The notes beneath the pieces are model-generated. The model saw nothing but the letters and a program-made list of their open reading frames with translations. It was not told the DNA's origin and searched no databases. The translations under genes were made by a program, and so were the position numbers. A stretch of 36,168 nt of DNA, taken from positions 1 through 36,168 of the forward strand of contig JAESQH010000240.1 in assembly GCA_016765235.1 (NCBI GenBank), written 5' to 3'. Source of the DNA: Paracoccaceae bacterium (GTDB lineage Bacteria; Pseudomonadota; Alphaproteobacteria; Rhodobacterales; Rhodobacteraceae). Below are positions 23,808 to 32,190 of the stretch, piece after piece; positions within the stretch are counted from its first letter, which is position 1, and each line of letters begins with the position of its first letter.

Positions 23808-25082
23808 ATGACAGACACTGCGGATGACTACATACCACGACACCTCTCGCAAGAGCTAACGGACGCACTTACCTCTTCGCGCATTGTCAACCTTGTCGGA
23901 TCTCGCCAAGTTGGCAAGACGACACTCGTACGCGACCTGTTCTATGAGGGAAAGTTCATCACATTGGACGATGAGGCCTTGCTCGCAGCTATCGAGGCTG
24001 ACCCCCAGGGACAGCTTGAAAGTTTAACAAGCGACTTGGGAAACGCGCCTCTGATCATAGATGAAGCGCAGCGCTCAAAATCCCTGTCCCTTTCGATCAA
24101 AAGGATTGTTGATGCAAACAGGCGCAAAGGCCAGTTTGTTCTCACCGGCTCGTCGAACGTTTTCACCAGCGCGGAAATCGCTGACTCTCTTGCTGGCCGT
24201 ATGCGCACTTTGCAACTCTGGCCCCTATCCGCCGCCGAAATCAATCGAAGCGAACCCCAGCACATCCTCGACTGGGCGATCCAAAAAGAACCGAAACTGG
24301 CGCAGCTAAAAACCCCCGATGCATTGTCCCGCAATGATTATATCAATCTCATCCTTATGGGTGGGTACCCAGAGATACGCCAGCTCCCGCTTCGTGCACG
24401 GCACCGCCAGTATCGCGATTACATAAACTCTGTTGTTGAGCGCGATGTCATTGATATTTTACCCATCCGGAAAACAGATGTTCTGCGACGTCTGATTGAT
24501 CAGATGGCGGCACGATCTGGGCAAGAGATAAATATCGCTGAACTCACGAAACTCCTTGGTGTTCGACGCGAAACGATCACCCAGTATCTTGATGTTTTGG
24601 TGCGCCTATCCCTGATCATCAAACATGGTGCGTGGACCTCAGGAGAAGGAAAGCGCGAAGTTAAAAATGCGAAATACCATTTTACCGACAGCGGCCTCGC
24701 GTCAGCTTTGCGCAGATTTAACGCGACAACTTTTAGTATTGAGGAAAACCCAACCGCACTCGGCGGCATTCTTGAAAGCTACATCTTCAATGAATTTCAA
24801 CGATCCCTGCCCCTTCAGGATGAGGACTTCCGCCTGTATCACTGGCGCAGTGCCGACAAAAAAGAAGTCGATATTTTGGCAGACGCAGGATCAAAGCTGG
24901 TCGGCATCGAGGTAAAATCCGCCGCAACAGTCAGCAACGATGATTTCAAACACTTACGGTGGTTTGCAAAAGATGGGCCGGGTAAAAATCGTATGTTCAC
25001 TGGTATTGTATTTTACATGGGCACCGAGAAACTCTCCTTTGGGGATCGGCAATTTGCTTTACCGATTAGCAGTCTGATGTGA
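23808..25082 (+). CDS. AAA-type ATPase with DUF4143 domain
   Basis: A 424-residue protein. Walker A is GSRQVGKTT (31-39), Walker B is PLIIDEAQ, and a sensor-like LTGSSN follows. The middle contains a winged-helix-like segment (NIAELTKLLGVRRETITQYL), and the C-terminus has the DUF4143 nuclease-like features KKEVDILAD and GIEVKSA (D...ExK, PD-(D/E)xK-like). The function of this family is unknown; members are frequent on plasmids and in defence regions. The ATG at 23808 is preferred over GTG at 23793, with AAGGG upstream. It follows the CBASS operon by about 200 bases and may be independent. Confidence 0.88.
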   Translation: MTDTADDYIPRHLSQELTDALTSSRIVNLVGSRQVGKTTLVRDLFYEGKFITLDDEALLAAIEADPQGQLESLTSDLGNAPLIIDEAQRSKSLSLSIKRIVDANRRKGQFVLTGSSNVFTSAEIADSLAGRMRTLQLWPLSAAEINRSEPQHILDWAIQKEPKLAQLKTPDALSRNDYINLILMGGYPEIRQLPLRARHRQYRDYINSVVERDVIDILPIRKTDVLRRLIDQMAARSGQEINIAELTKLLGVRRETITQYLDVLVRLSLIIKHGAWTSGEGKREVKNAKYHFTDSGLASALRRFNATTFSIEENPTALGGILESYIFNEFQRSLPLQDEDFRLYHWRSADKKEVDILADAGSKLVGIEVKSAATVSNDDFKHLRWFAKDGPGKNRMFTGIVFYMGTEKLSFGDRQFALPISSLM

Positions 25083-25141
25083 AGTTTAGCCACACGTCAT
25101 AGGAGCCGTCTAATCGAACAGTAAATTCCCTCAAAGTAACG

Positions 25142-25228
25142 TCTCGCCAAGGGCGGATTGATCGTGGCGAGGAGACTGTTGTTGGCGTCAATATGTATCG
25201 CGTGGATGCGGTAGAAAACTCAAATTAA
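25142..25228 (+). pseudogene. Relic resembling the C-terminal part of methylmalonyl-CoA mutase
   Basis: A 28-codon open piece reads RIDRGEETVVGVNMYRV and then stops. The pattern RIDxGEExVVGVNxYR is characteristic of the methylmalonyl-CoA mutase large subunit just before its B12-binding part. Nothing else of the gene survives in 25083-25451, which otherwise shows no coding. The match is short and recognised by eye. Confidence 0.5.
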
Positions 25229-25451
25229 AGCTTGATTAAGACGGATACTATTCAGAGCGGTATTGCCATTGAGCCCTCCCAGAGGTGGCTTATTTCAATC
25301 AAAAGCCGTTTTTTCGGGCGGTTCACTACCTTAATCGAAGCTGGATCCAAAAGCGGAAAATATAACTTAAAAAAATTAAACCTCGTCGTTTTCGACAGCG
25401 TAAACTAGCCCATCTGTATGGTCTGATAGGCGGTATGGAGAATGCGTATAG

Positions 25452-26492
25452 TCATGAATCGTTAAGCACCTTTTCTATATAGCTCAGCGAGCTGATTATT
25501 TCTTCAAATTCAGGCGCATCGCCAAAAATCATTGCCTTTGTGTTTTCATAATCTTTCTTTAGGCGATCTTTCATTTCACCGTTTGGAAGCAGATTAAAAG
25601 TCCCGGGTTCTGCCGACGCCAAATTGAAGTCGGGCCTGTTAAAAAACGTCAGCGCGTGCGCAACGCAATCCCTGCCAAGTGCCAAATCTTTGACGGCCTT
25701 TTTGCCGGTATCTGTTTGCAAAAGGCAATGAAGATCATAGTAGTGGCGGGAAATCCGTTGCCCCTCCTGACGCACTTCACCCCGCCGCTCAAACCAGTTC
25801 TTCATACCGTGAGCGATTACTATCTTGTCCCAAAAGGTGCGCTCGGCATCAATGGTTGTAACATCTGGAATTTCCAGGTCGATCGAGCTAACTTCGTCTG
25901 CTATGTATGGCGTTATCATGCGCGGTTGGTTTGGGTCCAAGGCTGACTTAGCACCGGACTCAATCCGCACCGCGGCTTGGACATAACCGGACGCTGGTGC
26001 ATCAATTCTCGGATACCAAACCAAAAGTGTTTGGCCACTTGCATCAGTCTTATCAATCTCGACCCTCCCCTGCCCGTCCGTGTCTTCTGCCAAGATCGTT
26101 GAAACTGACATTAAAAGATCACCCGTGATGAAAGTTCGGCAGGAATCCGCTATCGCTGCAAGCATCGCTTTTCGTTTCTTATTGGAAAGCGATGCTATTT
26201 CTTCTGGCACTTCAGGATAACCAAGGTCATCGCGAAAGACAGTGACATCGATATCTTCAGAAAATCGATTAATAAGTCCATATGCTTTGGAAAGAGAGGT
26301 CCCGCCCTTGAACAGTAATCTTGGCCCGCCCGCGGGCAATCGATGATAAAGAACGTTCAGCGTCCAGCAGACCCAAAAGTCCTTTTCTATGTTGACGAGT
26401 GGCGCGCCGAGGCGTTTTGCCGTTGCCAAAAACAGACCTGTTCGGTCGTTCTCCGGCGCGCGAATGATATCGATAAATCCATCGGAAGTCAT
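25452..26492 (-). CDS. AbiEii-like nucleotidyltransferase toxin
   Basis: An intact 346-residue toxin of the AbiEii/DUF1814 family. Motifs are KDFWVCW (37-43), GGTSLSK (63-69), SEDID with D80 and D82, the later ERTFWDK and SRHYYDLHCL, and a C-terminal KDYENTKAMIFGD. Relatives transfer nucleotides to RNA targets and cause reversible growth arrest or abortive infection. The ATG overlaps the antitoxin stop (ATGA), giving tight translational coupling. It is a full-length paralogue of the interrupted gene at 144-1157. Confidence 0.9.
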   Translation of the reverse strand: MTSDGFIDIIRAPENDRTGLFLATAKRLGAPLVNIEKDFWVCWTLNVLYHRLPAGGPRLLFKGGTSLSKAYGLINRFSEDIDVTVFRDDLGYPEVPEEIASLSNKKRKAMLAAIADSCRTFITGDLLMSVSTILAEDTDGQGRVEIDKTDASGQTLLVWYPRIDAPASGYVQAAVRIESGAKSALDPNQPRMITPYIADEVSSIDLEIPDVTTIDAERTFWDKIVIAHGMKNWFERRGEVRQEGQRISRHYYDLHCLLQTDTGKKAVKDLALGRDCVAHALTFFNRPDFNLASAEPGTFNLLPNGEMKDRLKKDYENTKAMIFGDAPEFEEIISSLSYIEKVLNDS

Positions 26493-27154
26493 GGATCTAT
26501 ATCCTGTCTTGAAAGCTCCAACGGTTTTCGTAAAAATTCCTGCATCCAAATCGGCAGAGCTGAAAGACCTTCTCTTAGATCAACTGCAAGAGCATTTCCC
26601 TTGTCACCAGATGCCAAGAGCGCTTCGATTGCCCTTTTGACTTTTGCCCGTTCCTCTTTGTTGTTCATAACATCCTGCATCCAATGTAGGGCTTGAACTA
26701 TCGACATCGCAGGTCGGCCCGCCCAAAAAAGACGGCTTGGTGCCGCGTATTTAAAAACGATCTTCTGATTGCCAAAAGAGATCGTTTTGAGCCGTGCATC
26801 TACCAAGACCTCTATTTTTGCCGGAACAGCAGTTGTCAGCCCAAGCTCATTTGCTGCCGTCATACCATCTATGACAAATCGCGCTTTATCCCGTCTCGCA
26901 ACAGCCTCTATGACCGCACGATAATCAGGAACGGTTTCACTGTCGGTAAGGGAATTAAACGAAGGTTTATCATAAAGTCCTCGTTCGATGCGTCGCAGCT
27001 CACCACTTCTAGCAAGGCGCTGTAACGTTTTATCAACCGCATCACGCACAGCCAGATCGACAAAATCTCCGGGTGTCCAAACGCTCCTGGGATTTTGCGC
27101 TACGCGCTGCATCATTAGGTAGCGCAGTTTCGAGGTATTTTTTTTATTAGTCAT
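26489..27154 (-). CDS. AbiEi-like antitoxin / transcriptional regulator (DUF6088 type)
   Basis: A 221-residue antitoxin with an N-terminal winged helix (VDKTLQRLARSGELRRIERG, then LYDKP) and the AbiEi core GMTAANELGLTTAVPAKIEV. The ATG at 27154 lies immediately after a perfect 27-bp inverted repeat and has no visible Shine-Dalgarno; an in-frame ATG inside the repeat (27172) is the alternative start. It is expected to bind its own promoter and neutralise the nucleotidyltransferase. A HEPN-like gene ends 54 bases upstream in the same direction. Confidence 0.88.
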   Translation of the reverse strand: MTNKKNTSKLRYLMMQRVAQNPRSVWTPGDFVDLAVRDAVDKTLQRLARSGELRRIERGLYDKPSFNSLTDSETVPDYRAVIEAVARRDKARFVIDGMTAANELGLTTAVPAKIEVLVDARLKTISFGNQKIVFKYAAPSRLFWAGRPAMSIVQALHWMQDVMNNKEERAKVKRAIEALLASGDKGNALAVDLREGLSALPIWMQEFLRKPLELSRQDIDP

Positions 27155-27221
27155 GTCCGAAATATGACACATACTTCGGACGAATCCAAGTATTGTCCGA
27201 AGTATGTGTCATATTTCGGAC
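27155..27221. promoter_or_regulatory. Perfect 27-bp inverted repeat before the antitoxin start
   Basis: Arms 27155-27181 and 27195-27221 are exact complements with a 13-base spacer. Each arm is itself an imperfect palindrome, so the site holds four copies of the half-site GTCCGAA-R-TATG. The proximal arm touches the antitoxin ATG and the distal arm covers the last codons and stop of the HEPN-like gene. It could be a DNA operator for the antitoxin, an RNA hairpin hiding the start codon, or both. Confidence 0.75.
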
Positions 27222-27778
27222 AAACTAGCTTGCGGAGACTGACTACTCAACTGAGAGTGCAATCGGCAAGACTCAAACAATTCTTCTGTCAATTCCTTTG
27301 CTATGGTGAGCTGCCCCAGCGCGTGGTTTGGTCCAAACAGCATGGTCTCTGACTTGTGCGTTGTGCTGTTGCGCAGATGCCGTGCTGCATCCCAACGTAT
27401 CGCTGTTTCAGGATCAATCAGGGCCTCATTTCTGGCCCAGTAGATGAGCTTCGCGTAAGTTTGCTTAAGAGTTGCTTCGGAAGCTCCCGTTTCGGCAATT
27501 GCCGCGCGCAGAGCGCTCTCCAAAAAGCGGAATAATTCTTCGATGCCTAGCGTGAACAAAGGATAGTGATAGCATCCGTAGACCATGCAAGATTGCGTGC
27601 GCTCGTAAATTTCTCGAAGGGCGACTGGCAATGTGGTGTGAATTCTAATCGATAATATCAAACGGACCCAATCCTCAGTCTTGTGAGAAGAAGGACCGAT
27701 TCCGTTAACAGTCCAGCCATCGAGGCGGAGATCGCGCTGCAAATGATTGGCCACAGTCAATTGGCGAGAATCCGTCAT
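27209..27778 (-). CDS. HEPN-like protein upstream of the toxin-antitoxin pair
   Basis: A 189-residue, mostly helical protein. Around residue 136 it reads RHLRNSTTHK, giving R136-N-x3-H141, the R-x4-H signature of HEPN RNases. The preceding helix (LFTLGIEELFRFLESALRAA) also fits the HEPN bundle. HEPN proteins often act as toxin RNases or bind nucleotides. The C-terminal residues LSEI and the stop are encoded within the distal arm of the inverted repeat. Codirectional position 54 bases before the antitoxin suggests a three-gene unit. The family was assigned from motif only. Confidence 0.6.
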   Translation of the reverse strand: MTDSRQLTVANHLQRDLRLDGWTVNGIGPSSHKTEDWVRLILSIRIHTTLPVALREIYERTQSCMVYGCYHYPLFTLGIEELFRFLESALRAAIAETGASEATLKQTYAKLIYWARNEALIDPETAIRWDAARHLRNSTTHKSETMLFGPNHALGQLTIAKELTEELFESCRLHSQLSSQSPQASLSEI

Positions 27779-28212
27779 GAAGTAACCCTTTCATGTTTTC
27801 CTTAGTGTTGTTTGGTGAATTTGCCAATCTATTCGCCTAATAGTGATCGAGCAAGGGGATGCGCAGCCTTAAACCAAAATCTTAACAGTTTGCCTGCCCA
27901 TAAATTAACGCCCAACTTAGACAGATCAACGCTGAGGTTTTTTCAGCCCAGAGCACACATTGACGATCTACTCATACCTCACGGGAACTACGCTAAACTT
28001 TCATGTAATGAACCGCGGGTGCCGATTGCGGTTTTGGACGCCCGACGAACACCTCTAGCGTTACGCAAGCCATGCTTTGAAGTGACTTAATATTGTCAAA
28101 CACTTGTTGACTATATTGCAAACTTTCAAAGAGAGAGGTCGACCGAATAGTCTAATGACCCTCTTCCAAAAATTGGTCGGAAGATTTGCGCAATCCAAAG
28201 AAAAAAGATATG
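27779..28212. other. 434-base stretch without a convincing gene
   Basis: A 92-codon frame is open on the plus strand from 27812 to 28090 but has no ribosome binding site and no recognised domain. The stretch may contain a transposase relic but I could not support this. No repeats or terminators stand out. Confidence 0.4.
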
Positions 28213-28491
28213 TCAACGAAAGTTCTCCGTTTTTAGAACCGAAACAGGCCCGTTAGCCCCCTGAATAACGATCCTGTCGCCAAAAAGAACAATCACAACC
28301 GACTTATCTGGATCGGTATCGTCTTCAATAGTAAGCACGGCTCGCCCGTGATCATTGTCCTTCGCTTCATCAAACCGCCCGCGGATATCAATTTCGGTTT
28401 CTTTAGGTGTCCAGAAGAAAGGCTTTTTCTTTGGGGTGCCATTACTGTTTTTGCCCATAAACACCGAGAGTCGTGCTTTATTCCACATCAT
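28213..28491 (-). CDS. Hypothetical plasmid-type protein
   Basis: About 92 residues (91 if the second ATG at 28488 is used). GAGGA precedes the double ATG. The sequence is charged and beta-rich: RLSVFMGKNSNGTPKKKP, then ETEIDIRGRFDEA and SVVIVLFGDRIVIQG. No family recognised. It could be a single-domain DNA-associated or accessory protein. It is codirectional with the next gene upstream at 28657-29238, and a 6-bp GC stem (28617-28633) lies between them. Confidence 0.6.
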   Translation of the reverse strand: MMWNKARLSVFMGKNSNGTPKKKPFFWTPKETEIDIRGRFDEAKDNDHGRAVLTIEDDTDPDKSVVIVLFGDRIVIQGANGPVSVLKTENFR

Positions 28492-28656
28492 AAATTCCTC
28501 AAACAAATGCAGAGGGCTAGGTTAGACGGGGCGGCGATTGTTGTTAGTTCAGTGGTCATAGTTCTTTCCTTTGTGGTTTTATTGTCTTGTTTTCATTGGT
28601 TACTTATTGGGTGCCCTGCCCCGGGTTGGGGCAAATGCAGAAAAGCATCCGGTTGC

Positions 28657-29238
28657 TCACGCATACCAAGACCGGCTTTCGGGTTTTCCATCCCACAAAG
28701 ATGCACTTTGAAAGCTGGAAAGACTGATGCTTGGGGAACCCATGAACATCGAAACCTTGCGGCGCGTGGCTAGAGCAATAAATCTATCACCAGCAATCAC
28801 TTCGTCCGCAATACCGTGGGAAAGTGTTGAGCCCCCAACGTGGACACGGTTGATCTCACGCACTTCCACCATTGTTTTCCCGACGATCTTTGTGACTTTG
28901 TAGAAATCGACATTGGTCTGGTCATACCCCCATGACGAAACAAGAATATCGCCAAGTTTTAAGGTATGGGGTTGGTTAGCTTCCGCGCGGCGCTTGGCTT
29001 TTTCTTCGCTCAAAGTTTCAAGGTCTGCAAACCAGTTGTTCAACCATTTATCGCGCACCTCAACTGATCCGTAATAGTGGCGAAACGTTGGTTTTTTGGC
29101 ACGCCCCTTGAACCCGCACGCGGCAGGGTGTCCGTTTTTGTTGGTATAAATGTATACCTCGGCCTTTACCCCCTCACGGGTAACCAGCTTTGCCCCTACG
29201 GGGATGTAAAATTCTCGCTTGTGAACCTTTCCGGGCAT
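28657..29238 (-). CDS. Hypothetical protein of plasmid/phage type
   Basis: A 193-residue protein. It begins with an iron-sulphur-free, beta-rich region (FYIPVGAKLVTREGVKAEVY), has a basic middle (SEEKAKRRAEANQPH) and then an SH3/KOW-like strand set (GDILVSSWGYDQTNVDFYKV, TKIVGKTMVEVREI). The C-terminus ends with the motif ASLWDGKPE...WYA that recurs in plasmid and phage proteins of unknown function. It looks intact and codon use matches neighbours. Function unknown. Confidence 0.7.
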   Translation of the reverse strand: MPGKVHKREFYIPVGAKLVTREGVKAEVYIYTNKNGHPAACGFKGRAKKPTFRHYYGSVEVRDKWLNNWFADLETLSEEKAKRRAEANQPHTLKLGDILVSSWGYDQTNVDFYKVTKIVGKTMVEVREINRVHVGGSTLSHGIADEVIAGDRFIALATRRKVSMFMGSPSISLSSFQSASLWDGKPESRSWYA

Positions 29239-29671
29239 TTAAGACTTCCTTCATTTTGACTGGCGGTTTTTAGGTTTCTTGCCTTCTGTCCGCCTATGGG
29301 CAGCGCCTCGCCTGATCTGTTTGACGAATAAGCATGTATTCGGCCGGAACAGAGTGGGAGAGGGCGTAGCCCGACCCATGGTCACGCCTTGGCATGTCAA
29401 AGATCGCAGCGGCGGAGATATCCGGCAATTTGCTTCGCGAGGAATGGCCCGTTTGGGACAGGGGAAATTACCGGATCTCGGGGGAGTGAAGACAAGACAC
29501 GGGCGGCGCCGTGGCGCAAGCAGCTCATAAAGCTGTGCCGTCAATTGACCTCCGAAGGCGGGACTGTTGGGCGGTTTTATCACTTCAAATGAAAATATCG
29601 TCGCGCTGTCTGGAATGAAATGGAAGGCAGTGCGTCCATACCTCATCTTGATCACCGCGCTGCAAGCGGGG
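29239..29671. other. 433-base stretch without a convincing gene
   Basis: Overlapping frames are open on both strands (for example 29279-29530 plus and 29251-29655 minus), but none has a ribosome binding site, a domain or family-like composition. No repeat was recognised. It probably represents decayed sequence upstream of the hipA relic. Confidence 0.4.
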
Positions 29672-29962
29672 ATCTCAATATCTCTACCCGCCTACGATAT
29701 TGCCTATTCCTACAACCCCCAGGGCTCGTGGACCCGCGATCACCAAATGAGTTTGGCGGGGAAACGCAATGAGTTCTCGCACGCAGACCTGCTGACCTTC
29801 GCATCCAACGTAGGCCTGAAGGAAGCAAAAGCCCGACAGGTAATAGACAATGTCTCGCGGTCGGTCGCAAAGTGGGAAACGCATGCCGAGAAGGCAGACG
29901 TTAACCCGGGGGACATCATCCGCATCGAGAAAACGTTTCGGCTGAAGCTACGAGGAAAATAG
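29672..29962 (+). pseudogene. hipA: C-terminal fragment of a HipA-family kinase toxin
   Basis: The last ~95 residues read LPAYDIAYSYNPQGSWTRDH, then QMSLAGKRNEFSHADLLTFA and KARQVIDNVSRSVAKW, which matches the C-terminal helical part of HipA-like serine/threonine kinases (SPAYDVTYSYNP, HQMSxNGKR). The N-terminal domain and the kinase active site are missing, and similarity begins abruptly near 29684. The ATG at 29567 in the same frame is not part of the homologous sequence. No HipB antitoxin is nearby. A dead toxin. Confidence 0.75.
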
Positions 29963-30050
29963 ACTTTTGGTTCCAGTTGGTTACGAAGGAGTCAGAACCG
30001 GATGGTACTTGGTGGCGGCTCTTGTTCCACGCCAAACTTTTATACATTTA

Positions 30051-30233
30051 CTAAAGCTTCCTGCACTCCGGGTCAGTGGCCCGATCACAATACATCGCGG
30101 CCACTGCCATAATTTGCCGCATGCTTTCGGAGGTGAAAATGCTTGCCAAGTCCACTGTCATGCCTATCTCCAAAATATCAGCATTAGGGCAGGTCGCAAA
30201 TAGAAGCGTCGCGCTAAGTATAGCATTCCACAT
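30051..30233 (-). CDS. Possible small secreted or lipid-anchored protein
   Basis: A 60-residue frame starting MWNAILSATLLFATC has a short hydrophobic N-terminus with a cysteine at residue 15 and a tail with two more cysteines (YCDRATDPEC). This could be a signal peptide or lipobox. There is no ribosome binding site and no recognised family; chance is a real alternative. Confidence 0.25.
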   Translation of the reverse strand: MWNAILSATLLFATCPNADILEIGMTVDLASIFTSESMRQIMAVAAMYCDRATDPECRKL

Positions 30234-30393
30234 GACTGTCGAAGGCGAACGTTCGCATGGAAAAACAATAACTGCTTGGATTCGTCGAGATATCAATTTT
30301 CATGCTGTCATTTCTGCGATGTAATCTGCCCAAAGGCTGAAGGCATCGGATATAATATGACGGTAGGATTGAGCGGTGGTCAGCGTCTAATGC

Positions 30394-30425
30394 AAAAAAT
30401 CCTGGTTAAGTAGTATGGATTTTTT
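30394..30425 (-). terminator. Candidate bidirectional terminator downstream of rep
   Basis: AAAAAATCC (30394-30402) and GGATTTTTT (30417-30425) form a perfect 9-bp inverted repeat with a 14-base loop. Read on the minus strand after the rep stop at 30463, the stem ends in a T-run. It has only two or three G-C pairs, so it would be weak. Confidence 0.45.
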
Positions 30426-30462
30426 TGGTTCACAAATACTCAAATATTACAACGGAACCCGC

Positions 30463-31749
30463 TCAAGCGTCTTCGAAAAATCCTTCATCAAGCCCTTCCC
30501 AGAACTCGAATATCGATCGGCCGTTCAAAGCTGAACGCCAGCCATGTCGCGAAAAATCCTCGCGATCCAGATCATTTTCAAGAGTCGCCAGAAATAGCCG
30601 CTTGTCCGCGTCCCGTTGGGTTGGCGTGCGATTAGCCACATGTGCCAGAACACGCTCCAGTCGCACCGCCCTGCCCCGCCGGTCGGCCGCTCGGTTTGCG
30701 TCGGCCAACTCCGCCGCATCCTCTTGTGCCGCCGCCTGGTTTACCCGCCTCGCCGCCGCGGCCTGTGCCTCAGGCGATGGCGCAGCAGGTTGTTTATCCA
30801 CATAATCATCGCGGATCGCGGCGCTCAGATACTGCGCAGCACTCCCCTTGATGGCCCCTGCCCTGCTTTTAGCTGCAACATAGGCAAGTTTTTGCACCAC
30901 ATAATCCTCGCCATGTTCCGCTATCCATTGGCGCGCCAATCGGTCCGAAACCCCCTGCCCCACAAGCTCGCCGTAAACACCCGACGTTCGTACCCCTTCG
31001 CTATCATCGATCTCGAACATCGCCAGTTGCGGGTTTTCCTTTATCAAAAACCGGATATGCGAAACCTTGCGGCCCTGTTTGCGAAACTCCGGGGTCACCA
31101 TAATATTCGAGGTTTTGTTAACCTCGACAACAGCAGGTTTGATAATCTTCGCATTCAAATGCTTGAAGCTTTCGTAATACGTGCTGTCACTCACCCCCAT
31201 CAGGCGGCGAAACAGGTCAATTTCCCACCATCCGGTCGATCCGGTGCGAACAAATCTAAAACAGTTCTCATACAGCGCCAAGCCGTGTCCGCTAGTAAAC
31301 CGTCGTTGGATATTAAGGTTAATCAGCGCAAAAATCTTGGGGTCAAACAGTTTTTCCGCCAACGCGGGGGAATAGGCGTATTCGCAAACTCCGGCCTTCA
31401 GCTTGGCATAGGAAAGCAGGCTGGATACCCCCCATTCCTGTTTTCCGTCCTTATCCAGCATGTCCCATTCCGCGACGGTTTCCGCCAGCGATCGCAAGGC
31501 CCCGCGCAACGTATCAATATCGTTGGAATTATACCCGATCATCAAACACAGTGTTTTGGCATCAATAGAATGCGACGGCTTGGTAATCAGTTCATCATAG
31601 GCATTCAGCAGTAAAACATTTGATAATTTCCGCTGCAACAACGACAGTTTGCCGCTTACATGAATTGCCGCTACATTCTTTTTCACGCTGTCACGCCGCA
31701 AAGCCCCTGACAGCTTTTCCCGCGGGATGGTATCTTCAACCTGATTCAT
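30463..31749 (-). CDS. rep: Plasmid replication initiator, Rep_3 (RepB/TrfA-like) superfamily
   Basis: A 428-residue initiator. The N-terminal winged-helix domain includes LSLLQRKLSNVLLLNAYDEL; the second includes ALYENCFRFVRTGSTGWWEI and FRRLMGVSDSTYYESFKHLN, followed by VSHIRFLIKENPQLAM. These are the two winged helices of Rep_3 proteins that bind iterons and open the origin. The C-terminal ~110 residues are Ala/Arg-rich and charged, longer than in the minimal family. The gene reads away from the iteron region at 31783-32060 and from parA, the usual roseobacter arrangement for this replicon type. Confidence 0.9.
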   Translation of the reverse strand: MNQVEDTIPREKLSGALRRDSVKKNVAAIHVSGKLSLLQRKLSNVLLLNAYDELITKPSHSIDAKTLCLMIGYNSNDIDTLRGALRSLAETVAEWDMLDKDGKQEWGVSSLLSYAKLKAGVCEYAYSPALAEKLFDPKIFALINLNIQRRFTSGHGLALYENCFRFVRTGSTGWWEIDLFRRLMGVSDSTYYESFKHLNAKIIKPAVVEVNKTSNIMVTPEFRKQGRKVSHIRFLIKENPQLAMFEIDDSEGVRTSGVYGELVGQGVSDRLARQWIAEHGEDYVVQKLAYVAAKSRAGAIKGSAAQYLSAAIRDDYVDKQPAAPSPEAQAAAARRVNQAAAQEDAAELADANRAADRRGRAVRLERVLAHVANRTPTQRDADKRLFLATLENDLDREDFSRHGWRSALNGRSIFEFWEGLDEGFFEDA

Positions 31750-31782
31750 TCTGCTCGCCTGTTTTTTTCAAGACTGGCAGAT

Positions 31783-31855
31783 AAGGAACCCACAATCAAC
31801 CCATATGAAGGTTCCTTTACCAGTTACCAGACTCCCGTATTTGGGTTCCTTTACC
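31783..31855. repeat. Spaced GGTTCCTTTACC repeats next to rep
   Basis: An inverted copy AAGGAACCC at 31783-31791 and direct copies AGGTTCCTTTACC at 31809-31821 and GGGTTCCTTTACC at 31843-31855 lie just upstream of the rep start. They share the core of the tandem iterons at 31961 and mix orientations, as in operators for initiator autoregulation. Confidence 0.6.
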
Positions 31856-31960
31856 ATGAAATTGGGGCTGTTGCGCAAATTTTGGCACTGGCGTACGTTC
31901 GAAATTCGTCTATTTAGGCCATTTTTGACTCATAATACGTGTTTTTAGGCCTCCTGACAG

Positions 31961-32060
31961 CGGGTTCCTTAGGTACCGGATTCGGGTTCCGCTCCACCTG
32001 TAAACGGGTTCCTTTCATCCTGTAAAATGGTGCCCTTCATACTGTATTAGGGTCCGCAAA
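31961..32060. repeat. Tandem 22-bp iterons (replication origin)
   Basis: Four contiguous 22-bp units start at 31961, 31983, 32005 and 32027, each beginning (C)GGGTTCC or a variant; a fifth degenerate unit starts at 32049 (AGGGTCC). The best units read CGGGTTCCTTTCATCCTGTAAA in part, with core GGGTTCC and the TGTAA tail in units 2-4. This direct-repeat array with helical-period spacing is the expected binding site of the Rep_3 initiator. An AT-rich stretch follows at about 32070-32145. Confidence 0.8.
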
Positions 32061-32069
32061 CTAGGCTAA

Positions 32070-32145
32070 CCTGTTGATATACTAATGTTTATTCTAAGTA
32101 AAGATTCTAAATATACATAAATACTTACAACCTATAAGGCGCGAT
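32070..32145. other. AT-rich stretch next to the iterons (candidate DNA unwinding element)
   Basis: The sequence is strongly AT-rich (for example TTCTAAATATACATAAATAC) compared with its flanks and sits directly after the iteron array, where strand opening occurs in iteron plasmids. The role is inferred from position. No good DnaA box was found beside it. Confidence 0.45.
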
Positions 32146-32190
32146 TCACGCCTGTGTGCCTTCTTTTTTTCTGATTTCAAGATAGATAAC

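Larger units (their letters stand above)
29963..30462. other. 500-base stretch between the hipA relic and rep
   Basis: No recognised gene. It holds the weak small frame at 30051-30233 and the terminator-like repeat at 30394-30425, both listed separately. The sequence near 30340-30430 is AT-rich. Confidence 0.5.

Noticed and set aside
27812..28090. 92-codon plus-strand frame, possibly an IS66-type transposase tail
   Set aside because: No motif long enough to support it, no ribosome binding site; resemblance was vague.
29251..29655. 134-codon minus-strand frame overlapping the hipA relic
   Set aside because: Composition is that of an antisense frame, with no domain and no start signal.
30794..30802. 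Perfect DnaA-box match TTATCCACA on the plus strand
   Set aside because: It lies inside the rep coding sequence, over a kilobase from the iterons, and encodes conserved-looking residues; a lone box is probably chance.
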